Assembly: GCA_903879715.1 (NCBI GenBank) | Contig: CAIRMR010000204.1 | Coordinates: forward strand, 30,760-94,759 | Direction: 5' to 3' | DNA length: 64,000 bases | Origin: an uncultured Bacteroidales bacterium | GTDB taxonomy: Bacteria; Bacteroidota; Bacteroidia; Bacteroidales; UBA4417 | Shown here: positions 61,637 to 64,000 of the stretch, piece by piece | Layout of the letters: every line of letters begins with the position of its first letter | How positions within the stretch are numbered: the stretch's first letter is position 1 | Notes under the pieces: generated by a model | Databases searched by the model: none | Told to the model about the DNA's origin: nothing | Seen by the model: the letters and a program-made list of their open reading frames with translations, nothing else | Program-made: the position numbers and the translations under genes

Positions 61637-62881
61637 TTATTCAAATAACCACTTCCACGTTGGAAGAAACTGAATTTGACATTCCCCAATTTGCAATGTT
61701 TCTTCCGAGTCAATCGTCAAAATAAGGCCTGTTTGCAGATTATAAGTATGCATTGCATCCAGCAGTCCATTTATTTCACGTTGTTTTGTCATTTCATTTT
61801 CAAACGAATCGCACACTTGAATCGCTGCAGTTATATTAAAACCATTTCGAAGAACAAAATCACATTCCACTTTACTCTGATGATAGAAAATTTCTAATCC
61901 ACGCCGTTTAAGTTCAATAAATACCAGATTCTCAAGCAACCGGCCTCTGTTTTGTGAAAAATTAAATCCCAGTTTAAGAATCAACGCATTATCCACAAAG
62001 TACGTTTTTTTGGGATTCAGGATTTGAGATTTTAATGAAAAGTCAAATCTTGCTATTTGAAAAATCAGGTATGTATTCTCAACAAAATGAATATAGTTGC
62101 TCACTGTTGTCGGGTTTTTAACTCCGATAATACCAGCAAGGGACTTATTGGTGGACAGTCTTGCCGCATTACTGGCTAAAAAATAGACTAATTGAAGCAT
62201 CTCCTTTTCGTTGGTAAGATTATTCCTAACCAGAACATCTTTGTATAAAATCGATTCGTAAAGTTGCTTCAGATATAAGTCCTGTTTTGTTTCCAGAAAC
62301 AAAGGAATGCCGCCCTCCAGCAAATATTCCTGAAAAAGGCCGGCTATTATTCCTCGCTCCGAAGTGGTAAGGATTTTGTCGGAAGGTATTTTTTTTCGCT
62401 TATATGCAATATATTCCTGAAAAGAAAACGGGAATAGTTCGAAACGCAAAAACCGTCCAGTGAGGTGGGTTCCCATTTCACGACTGAGCATCATTGCATT
62501 GGAGCCGGTAAGAAAAACCTTGAGTCCGGAATCATAAAGCCTTCTTACAAAACGTTCCCAGCCCGAAATGTTCTGTATCTCATCAAAATAAAAAGTTGAT
62601 TGCTCCCCATACATTTCAATAAATACTTCGTGTAAAAGCTGGAAATGCTCAACCCTAAAGTTCAGCAATCGTTCATCGTCAAAATTGATAAAGAAATCCT
62701 GCTCCTTTTGTTTTGTTCGGATTTGTTGTAACAGAACAGACTTGCCACATCTGCGAACACCTGAGATAACCAGAATTTCATGAGCTGTAATAAGTACCTG
62801 AGGAACCTTACGTTCTACCTCTAAAGCAACGGTGTGTCGTACTCGTTGTTCTTTAATTACAAATCTCAATATTTCTTTCAT
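61637..62881 (-). CDS. AAA_14/DUF4143-type ATPase
   Basis: A 414-residue protein. Residues about 35-170 are an AAA-type domain with Walker A SGVRRCGKSVLLQQI, Walker B FYFDEIQNI and a sensor VFLTGSNAMML. FSFQEYI and YLLEGGIPLFLE follow, then a winged-helix/DUF4143 nuclease-like domain (about 210-400) with LVFIELKRRGLEIFYHQSKVECDFVL, where the E...K...E/D pattern recalls a PD-(D/E)xK fold. Such genes are widespread, often single and mobile. The biological role is unknown. It is transcribed toward cysS with 112 bases between. Confidence 0.88.
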   Translation of the reverse strand: MKEILRFVIKEQRVRHTVALEVERKVPQVLITAHEILVISGVRRCGKSVLLQQIRTKQKEQDFFINFDDERLLNFRVEHFQLLHEVFIEMYGEQSTFYFDEIQNISGWERFVRRLYDSGLKVFLTGSNAMMLSREMGTHLTGRFLRFELFPFSFQEYIAYKRKKIPSDKILTTSERGIIAGLFQEYLLEGGIPLFLETKQDLYLKQLYESILYKDVLVRNNLTNEKEMLQLVYFLASNAARLSTNKSLAGIIGVKNPTTVSNYIHFVENTYLIFQIARFDFSLKSQILNPKKTYFVDNALILKLGFNFSQNRGRLLENLVFIELKRRGLEIFYHQSKVECDFVLRNGFNITAAIQVCDSFENEMTKQREINGLLDAMHTYNLQTGLILTIDSEETLQIGECQIQFLPTWKWLFE

Positions 62882-63391
62882 TGTATCTTGCTTTTTTCAG
62901 AACAAAGATACTATTGTTCTGTTTGAAATGTATCTTTTAACGATTATTATTCTATTTGTAAAAGATCTTTTTGTAACCGGTTATCGTTTATATGATTTAC
63001 AGAGAGGTGCTGGCTATTCTTTCGGATGGGGGAAGTCGTAAGCTTTCAAAACGTTAAAAACTTTTAAACTAGCAACTTCCTTCTTCGTTCAATAATTTAT
63101 ACTAAATTTTTTTTGTAGCTATCCCACAATTGCGGAATATAGTTCAATCGCCCTGCTCACAGCAACCAGGCAGCAAAGGAAGGCCCGGTTTTTCGGGCAG
63201 AGGATTATGCCTATACCGTCGCTTTTGATTATTCAGGTGAAAAAGGAATATTGGATATATTTGTAACTGAAAAAAAAATAAAAGATATTGGGAGCTACGG
63301 GCGTTGAAAAAATCAATCAAGAAGTAGAAATTACTCAAATAAAGATTTAAAAATCCGTATAAATTCATGGAATAAACTTTAAACTATTAAT
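62882..63391. other. gap with a possible gene remnant
   Basis: No full gene is seen. From 63143 to 63307 the plus strand has an open stretch without start codon reading EGPVFRAEDYAYTVAFDYSG and a lysine-rich end; the composition looks protein-like and may be the tail of a decayed gene, but I recognise no family. The AT content rises sharply here compared with the housekeeping genes. Confidence 0.35.
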
Positions 63392-63862
63392 ATGAAAGGG
63401 ATTATCTTAGGCTTCGTACTATTTTGGGCAATGTCTCAACTAAATGGACAAGAAATTAATATTGATTGCAGTTGGGATACCTTATTTGCAAAAAGAATTG
63501 AGTTAATTCCCTTACCAATGTATTTTGATTGCTCAGGTTTAAATATTAATAAGCAAATTGCCTTTATACCTGCTCCACAAGAGTTGAATGAAGTTTTGCC
63601 TAAAGAACTTATTGAAAATATTGACCTTAATAAATATAACCTATTTATAAGAAGTTGTTCAACATCCGGATGTAAAACACCTTCAGTTAAATGTCTTTTA
63701 TTTAAAGATGAAACTAAACAAGAGACCTTTCTTAATGTAAACATACTTGAATTTGGTTTTTGTAAAATAGCACGACCAACTATTATAGCATTCCTGGTTA
63801 AAAAGGTTGATTGTCCTCAATTGAATACTATTTGTATTACCAAAAACAATAGGGAAAAATGA
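63392..63862 (+). CDS. small exported protein of unknown function
   Basis: A 156-residue protein with a signal peptide (MKGIILGFVLFWAMSQLNGQ). The mature part has six or more cysteines (IDCSWDT, YFDCSGL, RSCSTSGCKTPSVKCLLF, EFGFCKI, VDCPQLNTICIT), suggesting disulfide bonds outside the cytoplasm. No known domain is recognised. Codon use is more AT-rich than in the neighbouring housekeeping genes and it sits between an ATPase of mobile type and a probable insertion sequence, so it may be recently acquired. Confidence 0.65.
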   Translation: MKGIILGFVLFWAMSQLNGQEINIDCSWDTLFAKRIELIPLPMYFDCSGLNINKQIAFIPAPQELNEVLPKELIENIDLNKYNLFIRSCSTSGCKTPSVKCLLFKDETKQETFLNVNILEFGFCKIARPTIIAFLVKKVDCPQLNTICITKNNREK

Positions 63863-63963
63863 ACAATAGCGTCCTAAACGATTAAAAAAAAGACAAAAAG
63901 AGAGAAGGGATTCTCGTATCTCAAATTACCTTTGAGTTGCACAACAAAAACACCCCTTCTCCC

Positions 63964-64000
63964 ATGACAAATATAACATTGTTTAGCCAAATCATATCCA
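63964..64000 (+). CDS. start of a possible IS4-type transposase, cut by the window edge
   Basis: The last 37 bases encode MTNITLFSQIIS with no stop. The LFSQII pattern is typical of the N-terminal DUF4372 domain of Bacteroidota IS4-family transposases, and the 100 bases before it are non-coding and AT-rich as expected for an insertion-sequence end. Twelve residues are too few for certainty. Confidence 0.35.
   Translation, partial: MTNITLFSQIIS

Noticed and set aside
1-64000. Search for CRISPR arrays, tRNA and rRNA genes.
   Set aside because: No regularly spaced direct repeats of the CRISPR type and no cloverleaf or rRNA-like sequence were recognised by eye; the phrase repeats are irregular and have no unique spacers of constant length.

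Overview
The window comes from a member of the Bacteroidota, most likely the order Bacteroidales or Marinilabiliales. The evidence is SusC/SusD pairs, type IX secretion sorting domains, LytS/LytTR two-component systems, TonB receptors paired with DUF4249 lipoproteins, and promoters of the form TAnnTTTG. I found no tRNA, rRNA or CRISPR array. This is unaided reading: family names rest on recognised motifs, not on database searches.

Bases 1-17300 hold a polysaccharide utilisation locus, all on the + strand. It contains the end of a SusC receptor, a SusD, a surface lipoprotein in the SusE/F slot, two paralogous clan GH-A glycosidases, a GH130 enzyme, an arylsulfotransferase-like lipoprotein, two type IX secreted proteins with a shared N-terminal module, an SSS-family symporter and a GH2 beta-mannosidase. 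GH130 plus beta-mannosidase suggests a beta-mannan-type substrate with acetyl groups. The expected steps are surface binding and import (SusCD), periplasmic cutting and trimming, then sodium-driven uptake.

Bases 17300-29200 hold a giant repeat-built secreted protein with lamin-tail domains, then housekeeping genes (asd, ribF, mnmA), two small envelope proteins and an exported Memo-AMMECR1 fusion. Bases 29200-31900 are a decayed zone: a scrambled IS3-type transposase remnant, an orphan ABC-2 permease and empty DNA. Bases 31900-39100 carry a CxxCH lipoprotein, an orphan PqqD-like protein, a LytS/LytTR pair, a TPR histidine kinase and a second type IX secreted protein.

Bases 39300-48600, all on the - strand, hold asnB and a TolC-MacA-MacB-type efflux operon that ends with its own LytS/LytTR pair. 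Between them lies the most notable signal of the window: a complete transcription attenuator for asnB. It has a promoter, a 16-codon leader peptide with five Asn codons, an antiterminator segment overlapping the leader stop codon, and an intrinsic terminator.

Bases 48800-62900 hold a methyltransferase, a LytS-TonB receptor-DUF4249 cluster, a glycine-rich lipoprotein, two peptidases, cysS and an AAA/DUF4143 ATPase. The right edge enters what may be an IS4-type transposase. Many gaps between genes contain short repeated 'phrases' shared between distant sites in the window.
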